Shown: piece by piece, positions 1 through 8,747 of the stretch
How the letters are laid out: every line of letters starts with the position of its first letter
How positions within the stretch are numbered: position 1 is the first letter of the stretch
Assembly: GCA_019744775.1 (NCBI GenBank)
Contig: JAIETZ010000011.1
Span: forward strand, 1-64,000
Length of the DNA stretch: 64,000 nt
Source of the DNA: Candidatus Obscuribacterales bacterium
Lineage (GTDB): Bacteria > Cyanobacteriota > Vampirovibrionia > Obscuribacterales > Obscuribacteraceae
Reading direction: 5' to 3'
Notes under the pieces: generated by a model
Told to the model about the DNA's origin: nothing
What the model saw: only the letters and a program-made list of their open reading frames with translations
Database searches by the model: none
Translations under genes and position numbers: made by a program

Positions 1-115
1 TGTGGGAACTATCTCGCAACAGTACCCATTTTGAACCGGATCACAAACCAGATTGGCTTTTGCAACCTGCCACTAGTTACGGATAATCATTTGCCCTATT
101 GACCAAAAACAGATT

Positions 116-255
116 ATCTCGACCAAGCCGCGCGCTGCAAGCGCGGCGCGTGGAGAGATCTACCAGTAGCTGACTGAAGTCTTACGAATGGAACGTCAGT
201 TCGTCGCGGCAGATCTCTCGACTTCGGCGCGCTTCCGCGCGCCTTTGCTCGAGAT
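116..255. repeat. Inverted-repeat intergenic element with hairpin arms
   Basis: Two outer arms, 116-161 and 211-255, run toward each other and both end inside in AGATCT (GAGAGATCT on the left, AGATCTCTC on the right). Each arm holds its own GC-rich hairpin: GCCGCGC/GCGCGGC with a 7-nt loop at 127-147, and GGCGCGC/GCGCGCC with a 4-nt loop at 226-243. About 50 unique bases separate the arms. The element lies downstream of the secreted-protein gene at 347. The translated reading frame across it is a by-product of the repeat. It is probably a small non-coding interspersed repeat (MITE- or BIME-like). Positions 1-115 show no gene that I can recognise. Confidence 0.55.
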
Positions 256-346
256 GACAAACCATGAAAAGGACTGACGAAGTCGCGGACGTGCAATAGA
301 AGAATAGAGGTCGGCACGACCGACCAACATTTTATGGCATCCGATC

Positions 347-931
347 TTAGTACTGATAAGCCGGCACACCAAATTGCGCGCGCACTTGTTTGTCCAGTTG
401 CTTTATCTGCGTATCTAAGTCAGCGAGTTGTTGCTTGCGTTGCATCAGTGACGACAACAGCGGTTGTCCTGTCGATTGATCAACTATGAAAAGATCATTC
501 TGCACTTTCAGATAGTCGCTGAATAATTGTCCAGCCGACGTGAAATATTGGAAGTATCCACGATGCACAGGCAACGTCTGCGCGTACAAGGGAAGTTGTC
601 CCATCGCAGTAACTGCTTGCGTGTACTTATTCACCAACTTCGTCAACAAAGCTTGCGCGACGATTTTTTCTTCGCCAGGCATTAAAACTGATAGACCCTT
701 GGACATAAGGTTGTCTGCTTGCTGACGCTCTTGCGGAGTCATTTGAGCTTGGCGGCGAATTTGATCGTATGTCACGAACCACTGCTTAATTTCAGCCGGT
801 GTTGCTTGTTTAACTTGGGGGGCAATTTGTCCGGCACAGCTGGCGGGACAATTGACGTTGAATCCAAAACTGGCAACCAGTGCCACCACTGCAAGCTTGA
901 TTGAGAGTTTCGCAGCTTTTGCCGTTGTCAT
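347..931 (-). CDS. Secreted protein of unknown function, family A (paralogue at 46043)
   Basis: A 194-residue protein with a signal peptide (residues 1 to about 33, ending near SCAG) and a helical mature part. It shares a clear pattern with the product at 46043-46579: WF..YDQIR, then KYT, then RGY..YF.SA..LF.D.LK, and a C-terminal helix ending R..FG.P. I do not recognise the family. The mature part looks like a short helical bundle acting in the periplasm or outside the cell. The gene lies 56 bp downstream of aroA on the same strand, so read-through from aroA is possible, but nothing suggests a role in the shikimate pathway. Confidence 0.75.
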   Translation of the reverse strand: MTTAKAAKLSIKLAVVALVASFGFNVNCPASCAGQIAPQVKQATPAEIKQWFVTYDQIRRQAQMTPQERQQADNLMSKGLSVLMPGEEKIVAQALLTKLVNKYTQAVTAMGQLPLYAQTLPVHRGYFQYFTSAGQLFSDYLKVQNDLFIVDQSTGQPLLSSLMQRKQQLADLDTQIKQLDKQVRAQFGVPAYQY

Positions 932-987
932 AAGCGGAATTTATACCCTTGGCGTCGCCTGTGATTTCTTACGATATTTTACCCAAC

Positions 988-2307
988 TCACACGATTAAC
1001 AGTCTATTGAGATCCTCAATGAATGTTGGGTAGGAAACTGCAACGCATAAGGTGTCATCGATGGCTAATGGCTCTTGGCAAATCAGATTAGCTATCAAAC
1101 CGGTCATTGCCAAGCGGTGATCCCCAAACGTTTGCCAAATACTGGCGCCCCTTAAATGTTTATGACCTTCAATTTCATAGCCATCGGGCTTTTCATTTAT
1201 ATTCGCTCCAGCGGCTTTCAAGTTGGCAACCATTGCCGACAATCTATCGCTTTCTTTGACCCGGAGTTCGCTAGCTCCGCTAACGACAAACTTGCCGTCG
1301 GCCAAACAGCCGAGCAATGAAAGCGCGGGAATTTCATCGATGCCGGCGGCGATGTTGCCACCGTCAATGGTGACACCGCGCAGGCGCCCGTTGTAACGGA
1401 CGACCACGTCGGCTACAGGCTCGCCGTCGTATTCCATTTCATTTTCCAACTGGATATCGGCGCCCATCTCTTTGAGGACGTCTATTACCAGGCGGCGTCC
1501 TTTGTTGACGCCGACGCTGAGCAACTTGATGTCAGAGCCAGGCAAAAGCGCGGAAGCGACCATAAAGAAAGTAGCCGAGGATATATCAGCGACGACATTT
1601 AACTTAAACGGCGGCAAGGGTTCGTCCAACTTTTGCACTGCTGTTGTGAGCGGCTCGTCGACAAGCATGGGCACGCCGATGTGACGGAAAAGGCGCACTG
1701 TGTGATCGCGAACCGGCGCAGGCAACTCGACTGTTGTTTTTCCATCGGCTTGCAACCCGGCAAGGAGAAGTGCTGTCTGCACTTGTGCGGAAGCAACTTG
1801 CAATTTGAACTTGTGGGCTTTGAGTTCGAGATTATTAGACGGCGCGCCCTCAATTACAAAAGGCGCGTGACCTTCTTTGCCGAGCCATGCCACGCAAACA
1901 TTCATAGAATTGAGGGGTTCGATAACTCTTTTCATCGGGCGCGAGCGCAAGGACTCATCGCCGTCTAGTTTCGCCTTGAAAGGTTGACCTGCAAGTAGCC
2001 CACTTAAAAGTCTTATCGTTGTGCCGCTGTTGCCGGCAAATAGTCCTAGTTGCGCAGGATGTAAGGCAGTGTGTCCCGGACTCTTGACCAGGGCTTTAAC
2101 GCTTTGACCCTCAGCATCTGACAATTGGATATCCAAGCCCAGCATGCGCATGCACTCAATGGTCGAATAGCAGTCGGCAGCAGGCGAGAGGTTGTCGACC
2201 TCGCTAATTCCTTTTGTAAAGGCGGCGAAAATGAATGCCCGATGGGTGATCGACTTGTCACCCGGCACTTTCAATTCACCTAAAAGTTTTCCCGTTGGCT
2301 TAAGCAT
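988..2307 (-). CDS. aroA: 3-phosphoshikimate 1-carboxyvinyltransferase (EPSP synthase)
   Basis: This cytoplasmic enzyme joins phosphoenolpyruvate to shikimate-3-phosphate to give EPSP, the sixth step of the shikimate pathway. Family motifs are visible: GDKSITHRA near the N terminus, GNSGTTIRLLSGLLAG, the RVKESDRL loop and FGDHRLAM near the C terminus. The chosen start at 2307 gives 439 residues and puts the conserved GDKSITHR at residues 16-23, normal for the family; the open frame continues upstream but adds no conserved sequence. No Shine-Dalgarno is visible. A TACAAT hexamer lies 7 bp before the ATG, so the transcript may be leaderless. The gene is divergent from aroC. Confidence 0.95.
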   Translation of the reverse strand: MLKPTGKLLGELKVPGDKSITHRAFIFAAFTKGISEVDNLSPAADCYSTIECMRMLGLDIQLSDAEGQSVKALVKSPGHTALHPAQLGLFAGNSGTTIRLLSGLLAGQPFKAKLDGDESLRSRPMKRVIEPLNSMNVCVAWLGKEGHAPFVIEGAPSNNLELKAHKFKLQVASAQVQTALLLAGLQADGKTTVELPAPVRDHTVRLFRHIGVPMLVDEPLTTAVQKLDEPLPPFKLNVVADISSATFFMVASALLPGSDIKLLSVGVNKGRRLVIDVLKEMGADIQLENEMEYDGEPVADVVVRYNGRLRGVTIDGGNIAAGIDEIPALSLLGCLADGKFVVSGASELRVKESDRLSAMVANLKAAGANINEKPDGYEIEGHKHLRGASIWQTFGDHRLAMTGLIANLICQEPLAIDDTLCVAVSYPTFIEDLNRLLIV

Positions 2308-2361
2308 TTCATTTATTGTATTCTTTGCGTCTGGGTATTGCACTTGCCAATATACCAGCAC

Positions 2362-2383
2362 GGGCGCATGCAATGCACGTACA
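2362..2383 (+). repeat. Degenerate copy of the REP-like GGGCGCATGCAATGCGCCC palindrome
   Basis: The left 15 bases GGGCGCATGCAATGC are identical to the full copies at 5816 and 11393, and the tail ACGTAC resembles their CCCCTAC end. It sits in the aroA-aroC divergent gap, 18 bp before the aroC start, so it is part of the aroC leader or promoter. Confidence 0.5.
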
Positions 2384-2400
2384 AAGTCAGGGCAGAAACT

Positions 2401-3660
2401 ATGTTGCGCTTTTTAACATCCGGTGAATCTCATGGACCGGCGCTTGTCGCCATTTTGGACGGCATGCCTGCGGGTCTGTCCGTGGACATGGAATTTGTCA
2501 ACGCCGAAATGGCGCGCCGGCAAAAGGGATATGGGCGCGGCGCCAGACAAAAAATTGAAACCGACACAGCAAAAATTCTGTCGGGCGTGCGTCATGGTGT
2601 AACAACAGGTGCACCGATTGCACTTCTAGTTGCTAACAGAGATTTTGAAAACTGGAATCACGTCATGTCTGTGACACCAGTCGATGAACGCGCCGAAGAA
2701 GTTGCCGCGCAGATGGCGAAGAAAGAAATTAAACGTTTTCGACCGGGGCACGCGGATCTCGCGGGCACAATGAAATTTCGCCAAAGCGATATACGCGATG
2801 TGCTGGAGCGCGCCTCTGCACGCGAGACGGCGGCACGGGTGGCAGTCGGTGCCTTGTGCCAGCAACTGCTAGCCGAGTTGCGTGTAGAAATTGCCGCGCA
2901 TGTGACGCAGGTCGGCGAGATAAAGACAAAGGTGGATTCGGATACTCTCGACTTGTTCGAGCTGGATACGTTGACTGAAGACTCAGAATTATTCTGCGCC
3001 GATGAAGCGACGCAGCCGGCGATGATGGAGTACATCAAGAAGAATTGGCAAGACGGCGATAGTCTCGGCGGCGTTGTAGAAGTACTTGCTGATGGACTAC
3101 CTATTGGACTTGGAAGTTATACGCAGTGGGATGAGAAATTAGACGGACAACTTGCACAAGCTTTGATGAGCGTGCAGGCATTTAAGGCTGTTGAAATTGG
3201 CGACGGTGTTGCCTGTGCGGGATTGCCGGGCTCGCAAGTTCATGATGCGTTGTATCCGGGTGATGGTGAAAGCAGATTTCCTTTTACACGCAAGACAAAT
3301 CACGCAGGCGGAATAGAAGGCGGCATGACTAACGGTGAACGTTTGAAAGTGCGCGCTTACATGAAACCATTGCCGACTTTGCGCAAAGGACTTCCCTCAC
3401 TCTCTTTCCCTGAATATCAAGCTGACACAGCTCATTACGAGCGCTCGGATGTTTGTGCCATCGCAGCAGCATCCATCGTCTGCAAAGCGATGGTAGCTTT
3501 CGTCTTGACACGCTCCATCTTGAATAAATTCGGCGGCGATACTGTGACGGACCTTACGCGTTCGGTGAAACAATTCAACGACGATTGCGCAGCAGCGGGA
3601 TCGAAGTCGGGCGTTGGCGCGGCGAGCGCTTCAGAGGAAGTGGAGGCCGAGTTAGAGTAA
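2401..3660 (+). CDS. aroC: Chorismate synthase
   Basis: This enzyme uses reduced FMN to convert EPSP to chorismate, the last step of the shikimate pathway. Visible signatures are GESHGPALVAILDGMPAGL at the N terminus, RRQKGYGRGARQ with IETD, RASARETAARVAVGA in the middle and GGIEGGMTNGE later. The start at 2401 gives 419 residues beginning MLRFLTSGESHG, exactly where the family begins; an upstream in-frame ATG at 2338 would add unconserved residues. The C-terminal tail after the last helix (GSKSGVGAASASEEVEAELE) is low-complexity. aroB follows 44 bp downstream, so the two are probably co-transcribed. Confidence 0.96.
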   Translation: MLRFLTSGESHGPALVAILDGMPAGLSVDMEFVNAEMARRQKGYGRGARQKIETDTAKILSGVRHGVTTGAPIALLVANRDFENWNHVMSVTPVDERAEEVAAQMAKKEIKRFRPGHADLAGTMKFRQSDIRDVLERASARETAARVAVGALCQQLLAELRVEIAAHVTQVGEIKTKVDSDTLDLFELDTLTEDSELFCADEATQPAMMEYIKKNWQDGDSLGGVVEVLADGLPIGLGSYTQWDEKLDGQLAQALMSVQAFKAVEIGDGVACAGLPGSQVHDALYPGDGESRFPFTRKTNHAGGIEGGMTNGERLKVRAYMKPLPTLRKGLPSLSFPEYQADTAHYERSDVCAIAAASIVCKAMVAFVLTRSILNKFGGDTVTDLTRSVKQFNDDCAAAGSKSGVGAASASEEVEAELE

Positions 3661-3704
3661 TGCACAAGTGCAAGCGCGGATGCAAACATGGTCAAGAGCT
3701 AACC

Positions 3705-4817
3705 ATGCTCTGGCAGGTGTCCAACGAATCGCGCACGCGCTTTGACATTGGCTTCGGCGCGTTTGGCAAAGTCCAGAATATCCTCGGGCAAATATCATCA
3801 GGCAAACGCGTGATGATCATTTCGCAAAGATCAGTCACCGAACACTGGCTGCCGGAAGTAAGCGAAGTATTTGATACGGACAAACATGAGATAGTCGACA
3901 TCAACGTGCCCGAAGGCGAAGAATGCAAAAGTGTCGACTGGTTGATGAAGATATGGCGACGCCTGCAAGAACATCACTTTGACAGACACGACACCATCGT
4001 GGCAGTCGGCGGAGGCGCCGTCACCGATCTCGCCGGGTTTGCAGCTGCGACGTATTTGCGCGGCATCAACTTAGTATTGGTGCCAACGACTCTGCTTGCC
4101 CAGGTCGACGCGGCAATCGGCGGGAAAACAGGAATAAACTTACCTGCGGGCAAGAATCTAGCTGGATCTTTCTATTTCCCACAAGCAACGATAGTTGATC
4201 CTCAGTTTCTTTCTACACTAACAAAAGAGCAATTCAATTCCGGCATGGCAGAGATTATCAAATACGCACTGCTGGAAAAAACCATCGCTGACGAGACAGA
4301 ATACAAGCCTGGTCCGCGTCCACTGCTGGAAATTCTCGAATCAAACATGGAAGAGATAATGCACGCCGACCCGGACAAGAGCGAATTACTTGCCGGAATA
4401 ATCACTTCAAGCGTGCGCATGAAGCTGTCCGTAGTCGGCAAGGATACTAGGGAAGGTAATCTTCGCCGCTGCCTCAATCTTGGACACACGCTAGGGCATG
4501 GAATTGAAAAGGCAATGGATTACTCGCTACCGCATGGCAATGCCGTATCAATCGGAATGGTCTTTGCCTGTGAAGTTGCCGTCCGCGAAAAGCTGTTAGA
4601 TCGAAAATCCGCCGAGCGCGTGACAAAGCTACTAACCAAGGCACATTTGCCGACAGAAATTCCAGTCGACATAGACAAGCGCGTGATTGTTGAAGCAATG
4701 ACGCAGGACAAAAAGCGTCAGGGCAATGTAATAAAGTTTGTTCTTCCCAACAAAAAATTGGGATCTGTTGATTATAGCTACGAAGTGAAATTGGATAACC
4801 TAGAGGATTTACTGTAA
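3705..4817 (+). CDS. aroB: 3-dehydroquinate synthase
   Basis: NAD- and metal-dependent enzyme that closes DAHP to 3-dehydroquinate, the second step of the shikimate pathway. The family core is intact: VGGGAVTDLAGFAAATYLRG, then PTTLLAQVDAAIGGKTG, GKNLAGSFYFP, and the metal-binding histidines in LNLGHTLGHGIE and LPHGNAVSIGM. The start at 3705 gives 370 residues and puts the Rossmann-like domain at the usual place. An alternative in-frame ATG at 3660 overlaps the aroC stop as TAATG and could allow coupled translation, adding 15 unconserved residues. The gene ends in TAATG with the next gene, indicating an operon. Confidence 0.95.
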   Translation: MLWQVSNESRTRFDIGFGAFGKVQNILGQISSGKRVMIISQRSVTEHWLPEVSEVFDTDKHEIVDINVPEGEECKSVDWLMKIWRRLQEHHFDRHDTIVAVGGGAVTDLAGFAAATYLRGINLVLVPTTLLAQVDAAIGGKTGINLPAGKNLAGSFYFPQATIVDPQFLSTLTKEQFNSGMAEIIKYALLEKTIADETEYKPGPRPLLEILESNMEEIMHADPDKSELLAGIITSSVRMKLSVVGKDTREGNLRRCLNLGHTLGHGIEKAMDYSLPHGNAVSIGMVFACEVAVREKLLDRKSAERVTKLLTKAHLPTEIPVDIDKRVIVEAMTQDKKRQGNVIKFVLPNKKLGSVDYSYEVKLDNLEDLL

Positions 4818-5815
4818 TGAAAATGAAGAGTTTGGCTATTGCACTTGCATCGACAATTTGTTTTGCATCAGGAGTTTTAGCCGCTGACGGACCAAAGACA
4901 CCGGAAGAATTTGCCAAAGCCTACATGGCAGCAATCAACAGCAAAGACAAAGCAGCACTCGACAAACTGCGCTATCCGTTGAAAGGCAAATCGGCAATGC
5001 AGGAAATGATGGATGCCATGTCCGAAGCAGATCTCGGTGCCGGCACGCAATACACCAAATACGAAATCCTAAAACCAGAACCAGGCATGGACAAGCCGCT
5101 GATGGGTCCAGATGGGCTCATGTATATTCCAAATTTGCCTGTAACCAACGTGATCAAAATCACATCAGAGACGGCGAATTCAAAATCATCAACATCCTTT
5201 CCAATAGGCATCAAGGATGGCGTTTATTACCAGTGCGCAATTGGTCAAGCTGAAGGGGAGACGGTACCCTTCCAATTCGGCTGGAATCGCTTCACACCTC
5301 CGAAAAGCACATGGTCAATAATGCTGCCAAACGAGCCGGAACCAGGTCTGGCTGCCTTGGAGAAAATGGGTGGCAAGCCGGTTGCTGAAGATGCAGATGC
5401 TTACGGTGTAGTTAGAAACACTGCCTCTATCAAAACAACTCAGCACTGGTTCCGTTGTGGCGAAGAAGGCAAGCGCATTAACGATGACGGCAACAAGGCA
5501 GTTTACAGAATAGCTTGCACAACATACGAACCGGAAACATTGAAAGAATGGTTTGCTGATCCGGCGAAAAACTTGTCCGATGCTGTTGACTCTTCTGTTA
5601 GACGCGAAGAAGGCAAGTTGATTCAGCAGAAGGACATTCAATTATCTGGTGCTCCCGGCAAAGAATACGAAATTCAAGAGAAAGACGGGACTATTTGTGT
5701 GGGTCGTGTCTATTGGATTAAAGATGCGCTATACGAATTGACCGTCGAAAGTAAAGCCGGCAAGCCGAATGTGGAAATTGCCAACAAGTTTTTGGATTCG
5801 TTGCAGGTGAATTAA
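4817..5815 (+). CDS. Secreted protein of unknown function, coupled to aroB
   Basis: A 332-residue protein with a clean signal peptide (residues 1-22, cleavage after VLAA). The start overlaps the aroB stop by one base (TAATG), so translation is coupled. The N-terminal mature part (residues 25-150: EEFAKAYMAAINSKDKAALD, then a beta-rich stretch ending in FQFGWNRF) resembles an NTF2-like or DUF4878-like fold, which is my guess from pattern only. The C-terminal part (160-332) begins WSIMLPNEPEP and ends in KFLDSLQVN, typical of periplasmic proteins with a stress-response or photosystem PsbP-like pattern. I cannot assign a function. Its place in the aroC-aroB operon is probably co-expression rather than a pathway role. 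Confidence 0.8.
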   Translation: MKMKSLAIALASTICFASGVLAADGPKTPEEFAKAYMAAINSKDKAALDKLRYPLKGKSAMQEMMDAMSEADLGAGTQYTKYEILKPEPGMDKPLMGPDGLMYIPNLPVTNVIKITSETANSKSSTSFPIGIKDGVYYQCAIGQAEGETVPFQFGWNRFTPPKSTWSIMLPNEPEPGLAALEKMGGKPVAEDADAYGVVRNTASIKTTQHWFRCGEEGKRINDDGNKAVYRIACTTYEPETLKEWFADPAKNLSDAVDSSVRREEGKLIQQKDIQLSGAPGKEYEIQEKDGTICVGRVYWIKDALYELTVESKAGKPNVEIANKFLDSLQVN

Positions 5816-5838
5816 GGGCGCATGCAATGCGCCCCTAC
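5816..5838 (+). repeat. REP-like palindrome copy (GGGCGCATGCAATGCGCCC + CTAC)
   Basis: Perfect 23-bp copy directly after the stop codon of the preceding gene. The core forms an imperfect palindrome with arms GGGCGCAT and ATGCGCCC. It is identical to the copy at 11393 and to the reverse-strand copies at 48341, 52192 and 57292. Confidence 0.85.
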
Positions 5839-5895
5839 AATGCAGGGAAACAACGCACGCAGAACGCATGACAATTACAAGGGAGGTAGCTTTTA

Positions 5896-7026
5896 ATGCC
5901 ACCAGAAACAGCGACGCTTGATAGATCGAAACAAATAACCAGTTTGGCAACCTACTATTCCCTCGGACGATCCGGACTGCGCGTCTCGCCGTTGTGCTTG
6001 GGTGCAGCAACCTTCGGCAAAAGCTGGGGTGAAGGCTGGACAAGTGATGAAAGTGCAGACAAGTTAATCGGCCGCTTCGTAGAAGCGGGCGGCAACTTCA
6101 TCGACACCGCCAACACCTACCAAGAAGGCGAAAGCGAAGTCATGGTAGGTGAAGCAATTCGCAAATTCGGCAATCGCGACCGCCTCGTATTAGCAACGAA
6201 GTTTAGCTTCGGCGCCTACGCTGGAGACCCGAATGGTGGTGGCAACAGCCGCAAGAATATCATTGAGGCGTGCGACGCTTCATTGAAGCGTCTGCGTACG
6301 GACTACATCGACTTGTACTGGATGCACAATTGGGACACAATGACGCCGGCTGATGAATTGATGTACACACTAGACACCTTAGTCCGTTGCGGAAAGGTTA
6401 GATACATTGGTTTATCCAACCCGCCGGCATGGTACTTGGGTCGTGCTCAAACCATGGCAGAGCAGCGCGGCTGGGCGAAAATCTCCGCCATTCAAATGGA
6501 ATACTCGTTGGCAATGCGCAACATCGAAAATGAATATGTCGATGCCGCGTTAGAAATGGGTATCGGTATTCTTCCGTGGAGCCCGTTGGCTAACGGCTTG
6601 CTAACAGGCAAGTACAAGCGCGGCGCCGACGGCAAGTTGTCCGGCGATGGTCGCATGGCTACAACTTGGGTAACCGACGGCTACATAGACCCCAATAATG
6701 AAAAGATGATCAAGCTAGTTGACGCTGTAGTGCGTATTGCCGGTGAACTCGGTCATACACCAGCGCAAGTTGCCCTGAACTGGATAACGAAGCGACCAGG
6801 TGTAGTGTCGACGATCATCGGGGCCACAAAGATGCGCCAACTTGAGGACAATATTGCGGCTTTGGAATTCGATATCCCGGAGAAGATGTCTGCCGAGTTA
6901 GACGAGTTGAGTCGCCCAGCGATGTGCTACCCATATTTCTTCCACACCGGCGACATACAAGAGGCGATACATAACCAAACGCGAACACGTTTCGAGCCGG
7001 GTTGGTATCGCAAGCCGATTAGGTAA
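5896..7026 (+). CDS. Aldo/keto reductase
   Basis: A 376-residue NADPH-dependent oxidoreductase of the AKR superfamily (YajO/Tas-like branch, substrate unknown). The tetrad residues are visible: Asp in FIDTANTY with Tyr in the same segment, Lys in LATKFSFG, His in DLYWMHNWD. The cofactor-binding end GVVSTIIGATKM precedes the last helices. A strong Shine-Dalgarno (GGGAGGT) lies 7 bp before the ATG at 5896. The extra 20 residues before YSLGRSGLRVS are not part of the barrel. The gene stands alone, converging with mltG, with only 5 bp between stop codons. Confidence 0.92.
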   Translation: MPPETATLDRSKQITSLATYYSLGRSGLRVSPLCLGAATFGKSWGEGWTSDESADKLIGRFVEAGGNFIDTANTYQEGESEVMVGEAIRKFGNRDRLVLATKFSFGAYAGDPNGGGNSRKNIIEACDASLKRLRTDYIDLYWMHNWDTMTPADELMYTLDTLVRCGKVRYIGLSNPPAWYLGRAQTMAEQRGWAKISAIQMEYSLAMRNIENEYVDAALEMGIGILPWSPLANGLLTGKYKRGADGKLSGDGRMATTWVTDGYIDPNNEKMIKLVDAVVRIAGELGHTPAQVALNWITKRPGVVSTIIGATKMRQLEDNIAALEFDIPEKMSAELDELSRPAMCYPYFFHTGDIQEAIHNQTRTRFEPGWYRKPIR

Positions 7027-7031
7027 TCTAA

Positions 7032-8075
7032 CTACTTCCGTCCCTGCTTCTGCTCCCAAGCGCGGAGCGCAGCTACGCCTTTAGCAAAGCCGGCCTCGTC
7101 GGAGTAGAAGTTGTGTGCGCCATTGTTCTTATTCGGGTCGCGAACATAGTAGAGATAGTTCGTCTTCGCCGGCGAAATGGCCGCTTCCAATGACGGGAGT
7201 CCCGGCGACGAAACCGGACCCGGCGGCAGGCCCTTGTACATACGCGTGTTATAGGGCGAGTCAATGTCCAAGTCGCTTTGATACACGCGACCATCATTCC
7301 TCCACTTGCCGGCAAGCTGCGACGCATAAACAACAGTCGAATCCATTCCTAACGCCATGTTCTTTTTCAGGCGGTTGTACAACACGGACGCAATCAACTT
7401 GCGCTCTTCTTTCAACTTCGCTTCTGTCTCGATAATTGACGCCATCGTAACAGCGTTGTGAACACTCAAGCCGGACTTTGCCGCCTTGCTTGCTAATTTG
7501 TTTTTCCAAACATCACGAAATTGCCCAACCATCTTCTCAACTAACTCAGTCGGCTTTGTAGTCAAATAAACGAGATAAGTCTCGGGATAAAGATACCCTT
7601 CCAAATTAATTGCTCTGGGGTCCAAGTCTTTGATCAAAGCTCGATTGTTTAAATATGCCAGTGCATCCCGCTGACTCTTCAAATTCAAACTACTAATTCC
7701 TGACATTGCACGCGCAATGTCAAAACGATTCCACCCTTCAACTACCGTCAATTTATTGGCGCTTGTTCCACCCTTCTTCAGTTGCTCCAAGACCTCAATC
7801 GCCGATATAGGCGAAGCAAATTTATAATCGCCCGCCTTAATTAATGGACCCTGCTGCCGCCACTTGACGTATGTGTATAAAACCTGCGGATACTTAACTA
7901 CGCCAGCTTCACCGAGCTGGGCAATTGCATCACCAGGCGCCAACCCTGGCGCGATTTGTATGAAATCGCCACTGTGCGAGTGAGATATCTTTTCATTAAG
8001 CGCAGCTTTAGACCACGAAACCAGCCCTAAGGCAAGCAGGGCGACCGCTAGCAATATCAGCAAAATTGTTCGCAT
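7032..8075 (-). CDS. mltG: Endolytic murein transglycosylase MltG (YceG family)
   Basis: Inner-membrane enzyme that cleaves nascent peptidoglycan strands and so sets glycan chain length. The 347-residue protein has one N-terminal membrane segment (residues 3-20) and a LysM-like subdomain (about 36-110: IQIAPGLAPGDAIAQL). The catalytic domain follows, with the key Glu in ASIIETEAKLKEER (Glu216) and downstream LYNRL, DSTVVYAS and SPYNTRMYKGLPPGPVSSPG. All family landmarks are intact. The -10 hexamer TATAAT on the minus strand at 8085-8090 leaves only 9 bases to the ATG, so the leader is absent or very short. Confidence 0.94.
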   Translation of the reverse strand: MRTILLILLAVALLALGLVSWSKAALNEKISHSHSGDFIQIAPGLAPGDAIAQLGEAGVVKYPQVLYTYVKWRQQGPLIKAGDYKFASPISAIEVLEQLKKGGTSANKLTVVEGWNRFDIARAMSGISSLNLKSQRDALAYLNNRALIKDLDPRAINLEGYLYPETYLVYLTTKPTELVEKMVGQFRDVWKNKLASKAAKSGLSVHNAVTMASIIETEAKLKEERKLIASVLYNRLKKNMALGMDSTVVYASQLAGKWRNDGRVYQSDLDIDSPYNTRMYKGLPPGPVSSPGLPSLEAAISPAKTNYLYYVRDPNKNNGAHNFYSDEAGFAKGVAALRAWEQKQGRK

Positions 8076-8084
8076 AGATTGAAT

Positions 8085-8090
8085 ATTATA
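8085..8090 (-). promoter_or_regulatory. -10 box of mltG, near-leaderless
   Basis: TATAAT read on the minus strand, nine bases before the mltG ATG at 8075. With a normal transcription start about seven bases past the -10 box, the mRNA would begin within a few bases of the start codon. There is no Shine-Dalgarno. Confidence 0.5.
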
Positions 8091-8146
8091 AGGCGAGCCT
8101 GAGGGGTATGATCGGAAATAGAGACCTTTGGGCGGGGTTTAATCCA

Positions 8147-8746
8147 ATGAAATTCGATAAATTCGTTGTGGCCGCAACCTGGCTACTAGCCACTAGCGCA
8201 GCATTTGCTGAAGAAGAGCCTTACAAAACCGAAGTTCAGATTACCGGTAAGGAGTCAGGACCATACTCGATAGGCGCAAAAGTTCAGCCCAAAAAACAGC
8301 CCTACAAAATGGACAAGTCAAAAGACATTACCAATGATGACCTCGGCAACATTTGGAATGCTCTTTCAAAGGACGATGATCCGCTAGGGATAGAGAAGAT
8401 GAAGAAGAGAGCGGTACTTGAAGGGCTCGATATTAAAGGCGCGCTCGACTCAGCAAAATCACAGGGCGCGACTGAAAATACAACCTCATCTAGTCCTCAT
8501 CCAGACCAGACAGAGATGATAGCTGACCCCGTTGAGGAAATCGCGCCCTCGAGAGACGCCACCGCAGACGCTATGGAAGATGCAAGAGTCCGTCAACACG
8601 ACGCCAGCGTTGCCCGTGCCCGACAAGATATGAAAGACGCACTGGATAGAATGCACAGTGCCGACGCTGATGGCAGACAGCGAGCCCAAAGGGACTACGA
8701 CGGCGCCAAACAAAGACTGCAAGACTTGTCCAACGCCGCGCCGTAA
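8147..8746 (+). CDS. Secreted protein of unknown function, family B (paralogue at 49116)
   Basis: A 199-residue exported protein (signal peptide 1-21 ending AFAEEEP). The start at 8147 is preferred because it begins directly at the signal peptide; an upstream ATG adds 13 unrelated residues. Residues 22-75 share the pattern EEPY.T...ITGKESGPY, then K.PYKMD..K.ITN.DL with the product at 49116-49700. A variable middle, an acidic D.VEEI motif, and a C-terminal coiled coil rich in Arg, Asp and Ala (about 135-199) follow. I do not recognise the family. It may be a lineage-specific periplasmic or surface protein. Confidence 0.75.
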   Translation: MKFDKFVVAATWLLATSAAFAEEEPYKTEVQITGKESGPYSIGAKVQPKKQPYKMDKSKDITNDDLGNIWNALSKDDDPLGIEKMKKRAVLEGLDIKGALDSAKSQGATENTTSSSPHPDQTEMIADPVEEIAPSRDATADAMEDARVRQHDASVARARQDMKDALDRMHSADADGRQRAQRDYDGAKQRLQDLSNAAP

Positions 8747-8747
8747 A

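Noticed and set aside
114-317. Minus-strand reading frame of 67 residues
   Set aside because: It is the translation of the inverted-repeat element; it has no Shine-Dalgarno and its residues follow the repeat arms.
4474-4917. Antisense frame of 147 residues opposite aroB
   Set aside because: Fully opposite a conserved gene with intact motifs; typical shadow frame.
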